Positions 52,701-64,000 of a stretch of DNA of 64,000 nt are shown here, one piece after another. The stretch is from assembly GCA_022818135.1 (NCBI GenBank), contig JAFMSR010000002.1:58953740-59017739 (forward strand). The letters run 5' to 3'. This DNA comes from Saxidomus purpurata. Its lineage: Eukaryota; Mollusca; Bivalvia; Venerida; Veneridae. The notes under the pieces are model-generated. The model searched no databases. It was not told the DNA's origin and was given only the letters and a program-made list of their open reading frames with translations. Made by a program: the position numbers and the translations under genes. Numbering within the stretch: the first letter of the stretch is position 1; every line of letters begins with the position of its first letter.

Positions 52701-55700
52701 ATCAGCAATTTCACTTGTCGTTCTGTTATAGTAATTAAGTTTTCAAAAGGGTCAAGACTAATGGATATCGCATCTTGAATTACGGAGCTTACATGCCATA
52801 TATTTCATTTGAGGGTCGATTTCCAGTTCAATGGTAAAATATCAAAACAAATGGTAAACAGACTCGGAACGCAGTGGCTGTAAACAAAATTTGAAAAAGA
52901 GAGACACTATTAACAGAACTTGTGTCTTTTCCTAAATTCTTATTATTTCTATTCGATCAATTGCTTCTCTTATTTGTATATGTTGAGTTTTGTTCTAATT
53001 GTACAACAAGATTACCTAGTTTTCAATTTCAAAGACAACGTTTTTGATATGCTGACGATAGAAGCCATATTCTTATCTAACACAATGTTAACTTATCAAG
53101 TTTAGGGTTATAGTATCAACGGTAAGTTTTCACTGAACGGGAAAACATAAAATCTACCGAAAAGACCGACCGACCGACATAAGCAGTCGTAATCATTGCT
53201 TCTCCCATTCAAAGGACATAACAAACTGATTTATTGGCATTTATATGACACACATTCATTAAATTAGATTAATGTTTGTAGACATCGTTAAATTTCCAGT
53301 ATTGTTTGCTCATTCGTTCAATTATTTGAGCGTAAAAGATGCTAATTACCTACGCTTTCAGAATTTATTACCGTCACAAATATATAAATATAACAGACCG
53401 CACACTGATAAGGATGTGCATCTGCCTGGTTTAGTTAGATTGTTAGGTGTTAGGCCTGTTCATTCTCAGACAAAATTCTAAATTGTTTTCTTTGCAACCA
53501 GAATCTTTGGACAGATTTTGCTTCTATTACACCATTTTGTGTTCGTGTTATGCATTAATATGGCGTATTTAAGGAATAGTGTCAGTGTTTGGACTTAGTT
53601 CAAGCGTTGTCTTGGTATTGTTGTTGGCTGGCTACCTTGTCTGTAACCCTCTTTTTACAGTCGTTTACAGGTTTCATTCTTGGCGGGTCTGTTTGCTGGT
53701 TAATGATGTGATTAATGGTGTTTGAAGTATACACTTGTCGCTGTAAGGGTATGCATGTATATAACTTTTGTTCAGCAGCACTGATTAATTGTCTTTGACA
53801 GGAGCTATAACAGTTCTACTAAATGTTACATTTCATACAATTATTATATCGTTTATTCATGAATATTTATTGTAAATAATAGTCAGAGGTCATAAAAACA
53901 GGTCATGGAATCAAGTACACCAAAAGAGTACGTGACGATATTAGTATTGATATTTACCAAGCGATAAATTGGTATCTCTTAGAAAAGCTGTAATACATAT
54001 TGTCATTGCCAGAAATGAATTAATTACAAGACATCCATATGGTATATTAGAAATACAAGCAACAGTAGGCTTAAGCTTTACCGTCTTAATACTATGATCT
54101 TGTCCAGAGCAAAATAAGTTTGCTGAATGTAGCCAATATAAACATATTTTACCGGATAACCGTAAGCGAATTTTTAAAGGAATAGCTGAGCTTATTTGAC
54201 ACCTCCAGAAAATAATTTATTCCACTTATCAAAGCTTTCTGCTCCACAATCTGTCAGAATCAGTAGTTAGCTGTTATAGATACGTACTGTACTCGTTTCT
54301 CTAAAAGGTTTAGAATTGGCGGAAACGTCGTTTGGTTAAAGGTCATCTTATTTGTAAATAACTGTCCAAGGATTCATTTGTTATAGCAACATTAAAAAGA
54401 GTTTATCAGAGTGCAGCCTCAGATGATAAGAATTATTCTTGGATTGATTTACGAGTTATTTGTCAAAATAGATGCCATACAAATTTGTTTTCCGAAACAG
54501 CTAAGTGAGTAAGTACATTATCATGGCTCAATCGAAATACAACTAATTCCACCCAATTCATCAAACTCTCAACAATAGGGTAAAGGTAAAGCTTTGTTTG
54601 TTAGCAAAGGAAACGTCTCTTGTAACCATGGTAAATATACTTGATTTTGGGGAGAGTCCAGCCTTTACAAAACATGATTTAATTACTTGTATACGGTATA
54701 GACGATATCGCATGAAATTGTGTCTCACCAGCGAGACAGTTCCTGATAAAATGTCAATGAGAACATCTAAACGGGTCTGTCTCTACTATGAAACTGTACT
54801 GTATTCTGATAAACTAATAGTCCCCTGATCACGTTAGAACTCAAATATATAAGATAAAATAATAAAAGAACTGTTTTCTATTTACTCCAAAACTATGTTA
54901 ACGTATGACTTGCTTTTTATCGCTTCATCACGAACACCTTTCTTATAGTTTTAATATTATTACAAGCATTGCACTATAGAACAATTACTTTCGATTTAAA
55001 GATCAACGTTAGAAATGTTTTTTGTTCTTACAAATAACGGTAAATTTCATCAATAATTCATCTTTCATGGATATCTTTGGGCTATGTTTAGTTATAATAT
55101 ACAAAGTGATCATTGATCTAAAAACTACCTGAAATAGGGAACGTGGTTTAAGTTTGAATAATACTTTTTAAATAATATTGCATTTATCGTAACTCCTCTT
55201 TTGAAAACAATGCATTACTGTCAGTGCTTCTAATATTACCACAATGTCGCTAAAGATTAGGTGTTATTTTGTCGGCAGTAATATGTGTATTTACATGTTT
55301 GAAAATGCTCATTCTTGTTAATATAATCAGTCATATGCGGTAATGACAAACTGCAATCTGTATATTTTTATAATTTCTATAACATAATTGTACTCTATGC
55401 TTTTCAGTATAAACTTCTCTGGAATTGCTATAAGAACAATAAAAAGTTATAGAAAACAAAGCGTAAGTACAATTGTGCAAACGGCTGAGTATATATTTCA
55501 ACCACTTTATCATAAATAATTTTTCCACCATTTTATCACAAAACATTGCATAATTTTACATTTTATCGTTTTAATGGCATTAAACTTTTAGAACATCAAA
55601 TGTTTTTTTTTGAAAATCTAAACGAAATTACGAGTATACAAAGTAATTAGCTTTTAATGAATCGATATGACGATATGATGAGTACATTCTATGAAATGTA

Positions 55701-55705
55701 CTTAA

Positions 55706-56048
55706 AGGGACACACCCTATAACTAAATAACCCCAAACATAAAAATAAAATCTTTGGAAGTATTATAGCTTTTAACCTAAAAGTTTCAGCATTATAGATA
55801 AAAGCAGCGGTTTAAAATATGCGACAGTACCGTAAACCATTCAATAATCTATGTAGAGTTGTTGTTGTACAATTAATGGGTGGATGCGATTTATTACAAA
55901 AGGCCTCTACATTTATTAATTGTGGTATAATGAGGCATTTTCCAGCTTAGGGTCTTCTTTGAAATTGTATTTATTTATCATTTTACGTTCATTGAACATA
56001 TAATCTATGTTTGGAGAATATAATCTGCTAGATATAGGGAGTGCCCCT
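55706..56048 (+). mobile_element. TTAA-flanked MITE, family M1, inserted in duplication copy A
   Basis: This 343-bp element is bounded by TTAA at 55702-55705 and 56049-56052. Duplication copy B has the corresponding empty site near 62640 (ATGTACATTTACCATCCTG against ATGTAC[TTAA...TTAA]ACCATCCTG), so both ends and the TTAA duplication are directly supported. The ends are AGGGACACACCCTATAAC and, in reverse, AGGGGCACTCCCTATATC. Confidence 0.85.
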
Positions 56049-56370
56049 TTAAACCATCCTGCTTGTTTATAGGAAGAGGGGCGGACTTAGGTAAATCAAT
56101 ATGTACTAACAGTGTGCAATTAACATGTACTTCAAGAGAATGTACATGTACTTCGCTCTAACAGTGTGCAAATAACATGTACTTCATGAGAATCTCTCTG
56201 TTTACCAGACAACTGGAAGTACAAGATGCAGAGAATTAATCTTTAGAATGTAGAACTGATCCGTATCTTTTGATATAGGAAAAATGCTAATTAGCCCGGA
56301 ATAAATGTTACGATTTCCTGAAGGACAAATGATTGACAATGAAATACAAAGAGAAAGTAATTGTTTCTGT

Positions 56371-56702
56371 AATTACTAAGATAAATTGCCATAGGCAATA
56401 TGTCACAGTTTCTCTAAGGCTTGTAGGCAAACAAATTACAGAAGATGACCAGTGTAAAATTACATCAATAATGATATAGATCTACGTTGTTGTAGCCAAT
56501 ACAGATAAAGATTCTTCTGAATAAATATGATTGATTACTAGAACAGCGATATTGAATACTGCCATCGTAAAGGCAGCGTAAAAAGTCGGATCAGTGAGCA
56601 AACAAAATTGTTGTCACAGGAGACCAGTGCCAGATAAATTGTCAATCATTTATATATAGAAAGATTTCTGATGTCAAAGTTCTTGCAGAAGTACATATAT
56701 AT
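56371..56702. other. Highly preserved block in duplication copy A
   Basis: These 332 bases match 62792-63122 with only about 11 differences by eye, no net indel, and a perfect run of more than 120 bases from AAGATTCTTCTGAATAAATA to ACAGGAGACC. The flanks on both sides differ far more. No ORF, tRNA or known motif explains it. Confidence 0.75.
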
Positions 56703-57310
56703 TTAATGTTGTTATGGGACTTGTAGAGGCTGTTTTTTTTGTCAGAATAGAGTTATACGGGAGTCTTGCTTGTCTTATCATAAAGCCTTGGTTTTTTGTG
56801 GCAATCGGGTGAAAAAGGACGAGAAATATATTCCACATGTTGTTTTGCGACATTGCAAGAATCAAAATCAGGAAAGGCGCAAGATATACTGATGATTACA
56901 TCATCACAAGTAAAAAGCATCCCAACACTTTCATGACTCATCAGGAAATATAGTACTTTTAGATACGTTCGCTGCTGAAGTGGGGGAGGAACTTAGTGTT
57001 TCTTAAACGCTCCAACAGTGTGCAAATAATATCTACTTCAAGAGAATCTCTCCGTGTACCTCTTGATATGAAAGACCACGTGACCTGCTGTCAGTAACGC
57101 CACTTTATATCGACAATATTGAAGACTCTTACATCACTCGAAATTACATGGACAATTTATTGTGTAAGTGGAAACCGTTTGGTTTTATTGTTGTGATCAT
57201 GATTGTCGTGTAGTGTCGTGTTTTGTAATCATTTTGTCTGCATTTAACGGCCACATACATCCAAAATCCATTATCTTTATACATAACTTAATGAAGTGGC
57301 TGTCAGTATA

Positions 57311-58294
57311 TATTAATTGTCTCTTAAAATAAAAAAAAGCAACAAACAATTTATACAGTTTTAATTTGTCTAAAATGGAATTTATTTTGTAATAAAAACA
57401 CGTTTAGTATTTGCATCGTTTCTTTTAATTTATTTTAATCTGCTCAGTTCGAAGTCTTTCGAAAACATAATTTTATCAAACCATTTTCGGAAGGAGAAAA
57501 CGATTTGCTTTGACGTATTCGCAATCAGAGGCTTGCTCCGTAGAAATTTGTCTTTTAACAGCTTAATCAGCAAAGAATGAACACTTCTGAAAATCAGCGG
57601 GTGCTTTTTATGGTTAGAAAATATTTAGCTCTAGATTTGTTTGTTTTTTTCTTATGTAAAATTAAAGATGACATAATTTACCATTTTCCTGTTAATATGA
57701 AACGCCTTTTCTTCTCATTGAAACTTATCATTAAGAAACATACATACTTCGAGACAAAAGTGCGTTCTACCAAAATAACAATTAAATGTTTACTAATTTA
57801 AATGAGTCCTAAGTCATTAAATGATGTCAGTTTATCATAAAGTCATCTACACGCTTTCATTACTATTTCGATAACATTTGCCGTATAAACTACACTTCTT
57901 GTGTTTTTTTTTTGAAATTCTTAATTTCCTTTACAAAGCTCGAAAATATTTTCCACAGTTGCACGAAACGCTCATATAGAATTGAAAAATATGCAAGTGT
58001 TTAATAATAATATCGAACGTTTCTGTAATAGCAGGTTTCATCTATTACATATAACATTCCCATACCTTGTAATTACTATCAATACAAAATGAAATTAAGT
58101 CAAATGCTTTAAGTAAATGAACCATCTGGTATAAATGTCTCCTCGCTTTTCAGTAAAGATACTGGAAGCGCACATTTGCAATCAATAAAAATTGTAACAT
58201 AACCTTACATGCAAGCTTTTGAAACTCTACTTCATTTTGTTTATAAGATTTTTTCTTTACACGTTTTTAATCAAATATTCGTTGAGCAATTATT
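57311..58294. other. Block present only in duplication copy A
   Basis: Copy B passes from the equivalent of 57310 to the equivalent of about 58295 within some 40 bases (63843-63880). About 985 bp were therefore either inserted in A or deleted in B. I see no transposon ends, and a 74-codon ORF at 57577-57801 is unrecognised and AT-rich. Confidence 0.55.
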
Positions 58295-58410
58295 GGCATT
58301 CGAAAGGCTTATTTCAATTTAATGAAACATCAAAGTAAATGGGCAAAAATACTCATTTTCGCTTACAGTTTAATTTTGTTCACATATTATCTTCGTAAAC
58401 ATTCAACATA
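58295..58410. repeat. Tandem duplication, copy A (continuation)
   Basis: GCATTCGAAAGGCTTATTTC...TTTAATTTTGTTCACATATT matches 63881-63995 (GCATCCGAAAGACTTATTTC...TTTAAGCTTGTTCACATATT). The duplication therefore continues beyond the right edge of the window. Confidence 0.7.
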
Positions 58411-58491
58411 AAACTAGTAAATAGCCCAGTCTGCAATAATTGCTTTAAATACGAAATATCCCATTTATCTTTTAGTGTCTAGTGATACAGA

Positions 58492-58570
58492 GGTCTCCGT
58501 GGCGCAGTAATGCAACACATTTTGGTTTTGTAATGATAAAAATAATCCTTAAGGTCTGGTTTCCAGTTAA
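58492..58570 (+). mobile_element. Degenerate tRNA-derived SINE
   Basis: GGTCTCCGTGGCGCAGTAAT resembles a tRNA acceptor stem plus A-box (TGGCGCAGT). It is followed by TTTTGTAA, which recalls a Thr(TGT) anticodon loop. The B-box region (GGTCTGGTTTCC) is decayed, so it is not a functional tRNA. Confidence 0.4.
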
Positions 58571-58743
58571 AATAATTTGTTACTGTTAACTATATACAGA
58601 GAACAGACAGTGGCTTAGTTTAATTCTTTCCATGTTATTTAGTCGACTTTAAGTCAGATTCAACGCTTAAACGAACACCTCTGCCTTCTGGAGATGTGGG
58701 AATTCTACAAACCAATGATTTATGCATTTGTGAAAAGTTAGTT

Positions 58744-58775
58744 TATGGCACTTTGTGCCAGGTGAGCTAAAATAA
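58744..58775 (+). repeat. Molluscan repeat tail
   Basis: ATGGCACTTTGTGCCAGGTG followed by AGCTAAAATAA is the same tail type as at 121-198, and better preserved. GGCACTTTGTGCC is a short hairpin. Confidence 0.5.
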
Positions 58776-61538
58776 CAACCCAAATAATCTGCTCATTAAA
58801 TTACTGGTGAATGCTTTATCTTCTAAATTGATTTTTGTTTGATTTCCAGACATATAATTAATATAAACCATTTATCAGGTGAAATGTGACATATTGCTGT
58901 TGGTCTAATACGATTTCAGATATGAAGTTGATATGACAGTGCTTGTATAGGTTTGTTTCAAGTTATCCATGTTATTCTGTAAAATGGATTCATGTCATTA
59001 TTTTTGTTTTGTTAAATAAGACTATAGAGCATTACCAATACCATGAAAGTGAACGAAACAATATATCGGTATAATTGTGCATTGCTTGTTCGCAAACACT
59101 AGGATATTGTAACATATCAGATTGCTCATAACTGGAAAGCACGACAAAGCGACGTTAATGGATACAGATGAGTGATAAATATGTTAAGGCAGTCATATGC
59201 TAATCAATGCTTAGTCCGGTCATATGTATAGTCAAATATGCAGCTAGCTGAAAATATATCCTATTAATAAAGGGATTGTGTCATGAACAATGATGTTGTC
59301 ATTACAAATGGACATGGACATATCTTGTTTGTAGCATTCCCGAACACTTAATCGCAACATAATTCAACAGCATACAAGCAAGTACTCGAATATATGTTTG
59401 CAACACCCTAAAAGTCATTTGCATCTTTGATGCTATTATTCTGTAGTGATTTCATTTCTAAAGTGTGTTACCTCCCATAGTCAGCGTGCTGATTTGTTTA
59501 ACCTGTATCCTGTCCAGTTCAAATAGGATGTTATTTTGTCACTTGCATATATTGTTTTGTTAAAAGATGTGTTGTTTTTGAAAGACAGCTATCAAACTGA
59601 GAGCAACATTCTCTTTGAACAAGACGATTAATGTTACCTGTTTACTAGAAGCTAAAATCAAAACAGACAGATTTTATTAGTTCCATTTTCTAGACACCAA
59701 TATTTCTAACTTAAATCAAGTTCTGTTTGTAATAAATCATTTTCCTGACAAAAGATTTTGCTTGAAGGCATAACTTTATCGGCGAAAACTTGAATGAATT
59801 GAATTTCATTAGAGAATGTTTTCAAGTTTTTTCAGTAAAACCCAATAAATTGTCCTGATTTGGTTTTAATATATCTACAAAATTTCGCCATATGCCAAGC
59901 TTTGTTCTGTTGAAATGCAATAAGTCAGTATAGTTTCCATTCCTTTCCTAAAACAATATACATATAGCGAACTTATACAGTTCTTGTAGCGACTTTTTAT
60001 TGGACATTATAAAATGAACACAAAAATCACATATACTTTGTCTTTTCTATATAGAATCTTAATTAGTTCGATCAAAAAGTTGAATATGGCGCCAAAACAG
60101 AGAAACGCTACCACACCACCACCAGAAAACAAATTATTCCACTAATCAATGCTTTCTGCATCACTATCTGTCAGCATCAATTGTTAGATTTTATAGATCT
60201 GTACTCGTTTCTCTAAAGGTTTAGAATTGGTACAGACGCATTTGGTGAAGGTCTTATTTGGAAAAAACTATCCAAGGATTCATTTTATAGCAACATTAAA
60301 TAGAGTTTAACCAAGTACAGTTGCAGATAATAAGGATTATGCTTGGATTGATTTACTAGTCTTTGGTTGATTCTTGGATTGATATACGAGTAATTTGTCA
60401 AAATAGATGCCATACAAATTTGTTTTCCGAAACTGTTAAGTCAGTAAGTGCATTTTGCTCAATCAAAATGCAACTTACTCTATCCAATTCATCAAATTCA
60501 AAACAATAGGGTAAAGGTTAAGCTTTGTTTGTTAGCAAAGGAAAGGTCTCTTGTAATCATGGTAAACATAATAGAATTTGGGGGTGGGGCGTCCAGCAAT
60601 TACAGAAAACAGTTTAACGGTATTGACGTTATCATATGAAGTTCTGTCTCACCAGCAAAACAATTCCCGATAAAATGTATTTGAGAACATCTGAGCAGGT
60701 CTGTTTGTACTACAAAACTGTACTGTATTCTGATTGAACAAATAAATATATAGTCCCGTGATCACATTAGAACTAAAAAATAGAAAATGGAATAATAACA
60801 GGATCATTTTCTATTTATTCCAAAACAATGTGGACGTATGTCTTCGTTCGTTTTATTAAAGTCGCTTCATCACGACAAATGTGTTTTCAGAGAGCGTTTT
60901 TTATTTTTGCAGTAGCATTGAAACAATGCATTAGAGAACATTTACTTTCCATTGAAAGGGCAACTTTCGTAATGTTCTTCTTCAAAAAACGGCAAACTGT
61001 GCCAGAAAGTCATCTTTCTTATTTATATTCGTGATTTGTGTAGTTATTACATCCAAAGTGATCATTTGTACTAAAAACTACATGAAATAGAGAAAACGGT
61101 ATAAGTTTGAATCATATTCTTGAAGTAATATTGCAATTATTATAACTTCTCTTTTGAAACAATGCACAACTGTCAAATGGCAGGAACTAGTATATATGCT
61201 TCTCATGGTAATACAAGACTCCTAAAATTCTGTGTTATTTTGTCGACAGTCTTATGTGTTTATTCAGGTTTAAAATGTTCATTCCTGTTAAAATAATACT
61301 ATAAACTATACAATTATTGTACTGTATACATTCAGTTTAAACTTCTCTATAATTGCTAAAAGAATAATAAAAAGTTATAGAAAACATAGTACTATTGTGA
61401 AAACAACTGATTCCATTTTTCCACCACTTTCTCATAAAATGAATTTTTCCACAATTTTGTCATAAACTATTTAAAAATATTACATTTCTACAATTATTAT
61501 GGCTTTAAATATTTGGAATATTAAATTCCTTTTGAAAA

Positions 61539-62550
61539 CAAGAGGCCAAAAAGGGCCAGTGTCACTCTACTGATCTGTCTGACTGGATTGCTCCGAGTAT
61601 GTTTTGTGAAAATCTTTTGCAATGTTACCAAGGAAAAACTGCGCTGCAACTTTGACCCACTGACCCAAAAAACAGTAGGGATCATCTATGCAGTAAGACC
61701 AAACATCATATGACGTTTGAAGACTGTTGGTGATGTAGATCTCAAGATATTGAGTTGAAAAGATATTTCAAACTTCGGGTCACTGTGACCTTGACCTTTG
61801 ACCGACTGACCCCAAAACTGATAGGGATCATCTACTCAATAAGACAAATCATCCTATGCAGTTTGAGGACTAACTAGGGCTAAATAGATCTTAGCGGTAA
61901 ATATTTTCAAAGATTGGGTCACTGTGACCTTGATGTTTGACCCCACTAACACCTAAATCGATAGGAATTATCTACATGCTACAAGTAACATTCTGAGCAA
62001 GTTTGATGAAAGTTGAAAGAAAACTGTAACCCGTAGAGCGTAATCAATGAAAATCTAGAAATCACTGTGATCTTGACATTTCACCCACTGACACTAACCA
62101 CAACCCCCGGCCACAGTTACAGGAAACTTTCGGCAGTTATAAACTGTGACTTGTAGAGTGTTTTCAAGGAAAATCTAACAGAGGTCAATGTGACCTTGAC
62201 CTTTGGCACACTGACCCCAAAAACGATAGGAGTCATTCACATATTGCAGGACACCTTCCGAGCAAGTTTGATGAAAGTTGAATGAAAATTGTGACCTGAA
62301 GAGTGTTATCAAGGAATCGCTTTCCTAGGTCACTGTGACCTTTGACTAACTGACCCAAAAACAAAAGGGAACATCTACAAGTTGCAGGGGCCCTTATCAG
62401 CAAGTTTCATCAAAGTCAAAAGAAAATTGTGACCTGTAGAGCGTTATCAAAGCAAAGTTTACGAACGGACGGACAGACAGATGGACGGACGGACGACGGG
62501 CCAGCCACCACGGCCTAAGCTCCGCTGGACTCCCTCCAGTAGATCAAAAA
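61539..62550 (+). mobile_element. Pearl-like element inserted in duplication copy B
   Basis: This 1.0-kb element starts CAAGAGGCCAAAAAGGGCC and has five to six diverged units of about 140 bp with GTGACCTTGACCTTTG cores (about 61788, 61924, 62067, 62190, 62336). An ACGG/GACAGACAG tract follows at 62465-62495, and it ends near CCAGTAGATCAAAAA. Copy A has the empty site at about 55612-55625 (GAAAATCTAAACGAAATTAC), so the boundaries are supported. No target duplication is visible, which fits Helitron-like insertion. No coding capacity. Confidence 0.75.
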
Positions 62551-62791
62551 ACTAAGCGAAATTACTAGTTTACAAATTTATTAGCTTTTAATGTCACGAT
62601 ATATCGAAAGGGCTTCAACAGTTCGCCTATGAGATGTACATTTACCATCCTGATTGTTTCTAATTTCCTACTTACAAATGCAGATAACTATTCTTTAGAA
62701 TATATCCCCGAATCCGTATCTTTCAGGAAAATGCTAAGAATGAAAAACGATAGACAAAATATTACAAAGAGAAATAAGTAATTGTTTCTGT

Positions 62792-63122
62792 AATCAGTAA
62801 GATAAATTGCCGTAGGCAATATGTCACAATTTCTCTAAGGGTTGTAAGCAAACAAATTACAGAAGATGACCAGTGTAAAATTACATCAATAATGATATAG
62901 ATCTACGGTGTTGTAGCCAATAAAGATAAAGATTCTTCTGAATAAATATGATTGATTACTAGAACAGCGATATTGAATACTGCCATCGTAAAGGCAGCGT
63001 AAAAAGTCGGATCAGTGAGCAAACAAAATTGTTGTCACAGGAGACCAATGCCAGACAAATTGTCAATCATTTATACATAGAAAGATTTCTGATGTCAAAG
63101 TTCTTGCAGAAGTACATATATA
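62792..63122. other. Highly preserved block in duplication copy B
   Basis: This is the partner of 56371-56702 and nearly identical to it. It lies 240 bases after the pearl-like insertion. No ORF is shared between the two copies in any frame that I can see. Confidence 0.75.
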
Positions 63123-63880
63123 TTGTTTGTTGTTATTGGACTTGTAGAGGCTGTTTTTCTTCTGTGGTCTTAAACCGTTGACAGAGCATGAATTGATTAG
63201 CACGGGGACCATGTTTATCTTATTAGAAGACCGTATGAATTTTTGGCAATGAGGTGAAGATGGAAGAGAAAAATACTTCACATGTTATTTGGCAAAATTG
63301 CCAGAATCCAAATAAGGAAAAGCGCAAAATAAACGTAACATTACAACTTTGCAAGAAAAGAACATCCCAACACATTTCACGACTCTTCCGGATATATTTG
63401 AAGATGTATTCGCTATTGAAGTTGGAGGGAAGAGGGACGGATTTAGGTTAATCAATATGCTCCCAAATGTGAATGTAAAGAATTTTTAAATTTCTGTTAA
63501 ACGCTATAACATTGTGATAATGATATATACTAAAACAAAATCTCTCTGTATACCAGACAACTGAAAGTACCGAGGCGATTGTCCCATATACGACTTGATA
63601 TGAAAAAACACGTTACCTACTGTCAGTATCGCCACTTGTATCGATAATACTGATGACTTTTATATTACTCGAAAATTACATAGACAGTTTATTGTGTAAG
63701 CGGAAACCGTTTGTTTTTATCGTTGTGATCTTGGTTGTCGTTTAGTGTAGTGATTTGTAATCATTTTGTCTGCCGTTAACGGCCATATACTTCAAAAGTC
63801 CATTATCTTTAAACAGAATTTGATGAAGTGACTGTCTGTACTTTGTTGGTACCGCTCATAGCGCAGTTTTAATATATATA

Positions 63881-63995
63881 TATAGCATCCGAAAGACTTA
63901 TTTCCATATAAAGTAACTTCCGAGTAAATGGTATATTTCGCTAACAGTTTAAGCTTGTTCACATATTATTTTCTTAAACAGTCAAGATATATTCG
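63881..63995. repeat. Tandem duplication, copy B (continuation to the window edge)
   Basis: It matches 58295-58410 and runs to the end of the window. It shows that the duplicated unit is at least 4.2 kb in copy A. Confidence 0.65.
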
Positions 63996-64000
63996 CAGTA

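Larger units (their letters stand above)
46569..54200. other. Gene-free 5' flank with LINE and SINE debris
   Basis: This region lies upstream of the first coding exon. A LINE 3' region is at 46920-47950 and a tRNA-derived SINE with a CG run at about 49595-49775. A GACC-type tail is at 53165-53180. Stretches 47960-49590, 49780-53160 and 53490-54200 hold nothing I can name. Any promoter or non-coding 5' exon of the minus-strand gene should lie here, but none could be placed. Confidence 0.4.
54203..57310. repeat. Tandem duplication, copy A (main part)
   Basis: This segment aligns in order with 60120-63843. Shared landmarks include AATTTGTTTTCCGAAAC..., CTTTGTTTGTTAGCAAAGGA, GTTATAGAAAACA and ATTTTGTCTGC...TTAACGGCCA. 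Most of it is moderately diverged (about 80% by eye). It contains an MITE (55706-56048) that copy B lacks and internal rearrangements around 56080-56220 and 57010-57060. Short frames in it (for example 54598-54828) are not conserved between copies. Confidence 0.8.
58411..60119. other. Spacer between duplication copies
   Basis: This stretch may be the rest of the duplicated unit, whose partner would lie past 64000. It holds a degenerate tRNA-derived SINE (58492-58570) and a molluscan repeat tail (58744-58775). Nothing else is recognisable. Confidence 0.5.
60120..63843. repeat. Tandem duplication, copy B (main part)
   Basis: This aligns with 54203-57310 at an offset of about 5.9 kb. It lacks the MITE of copy A and carries a 1-kb pearl-like insertion (61539-62550) instead. 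A short local duplication near 60340-60390 (TTGGATTGATTTACTAG / TTGGATTGATATACGAG) is specific to this copy. Confidence 0.8.

Noticed and set aside
53272..53481. 69-codon ORF reading ...HLPGLVRLLGVRPVHSQTKF
   Set aside because: It looks somewhat protein-like and may be an old transposon fragment, but I could not tie it to a family or find neighbouring coding sequence.
54598..54828. ORF in duplication copy A beginning in KLCLLAKE-like sequence
   Set aside because: Copy B (60448-60639) keeps the first part but diverges in frame soon after, so coding is not conserved.
58492..58570. Functional tRNA-Thr gene
   Set aside because: Stem pairing and the B-box are lost; it is better explained as a SINE relic.

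Overview
This window is nuclear DNA from an animal, and most probably from a bivalve mollusc. It is AT-rich, has very few long reading frames, and contains spliceosomal introns of 13.5 and 31 kb. It also carries several repeat types I associate with bivalve genomes: 'TGACCTTGACCTTTG' elements with internal tandem repeats and an ACGG-type tail, a LINE fragment, tRNA-derived SINEs and MITEs. No prokaryotic, organellar or viral gene set is visible, and neither a CRISPR array nor an intact tRNA or rRNA gene was seen.

Only one gene can be supported, on the minus strand, entering at about 46.5 kb and leaving past position 1. Three coding exons (46466-46264, 15226-15109, 1572-1202) have canonical donors and acceptors. 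Their phases match exactly (2, then 0, then 2), giving a continuous reading frame of 230 residues that continues outside the window. The predicted protein is small. It has a basic N-terminus, a two-helix membrane hairpin whose second helix is rich in cysteine, and a long His/Ser/Asn/Thr-rich, probably disordered, cytoplasmic tail. I do not recognise the family with confidence; the hairpin loosely recalls TMEM200-type proteins.

The rest is intron or intergenic sequence filled with repeats. Intron 2 (1.6-15.1 kb) holds a TTAA-flanked MITE, a LINE 3' end, a pearl-like element and a 27-bp minisatellite. Intron 1 (15.2-46.3 kb) holds a compound microsatellite beside exon 2, three foldback hairpins, 55-bp and 28-bp minisatellites, a roughly 171-bp repeat array, more MITEs, a second pearl-like element and two related 'GGACCC' MITEs.

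Upstream of the gene lie a frameshifted LINE 3' region (46.9-47.95 kb), a tRNA-derived SINE (49.6-49.8 kb) and a diverged tandem duplication (54.2-58.4 kb against 60.1-64.0 kb). The duplication acts as a natural experiment: each copy carries a transposon the other lacks, so insertion sites can be read directly. It also contains a block of about 332 bp that is far better preserved than its flanks. That block is the most interesting unexplained signal here. All alignments were done by eye; percentages are approximate.
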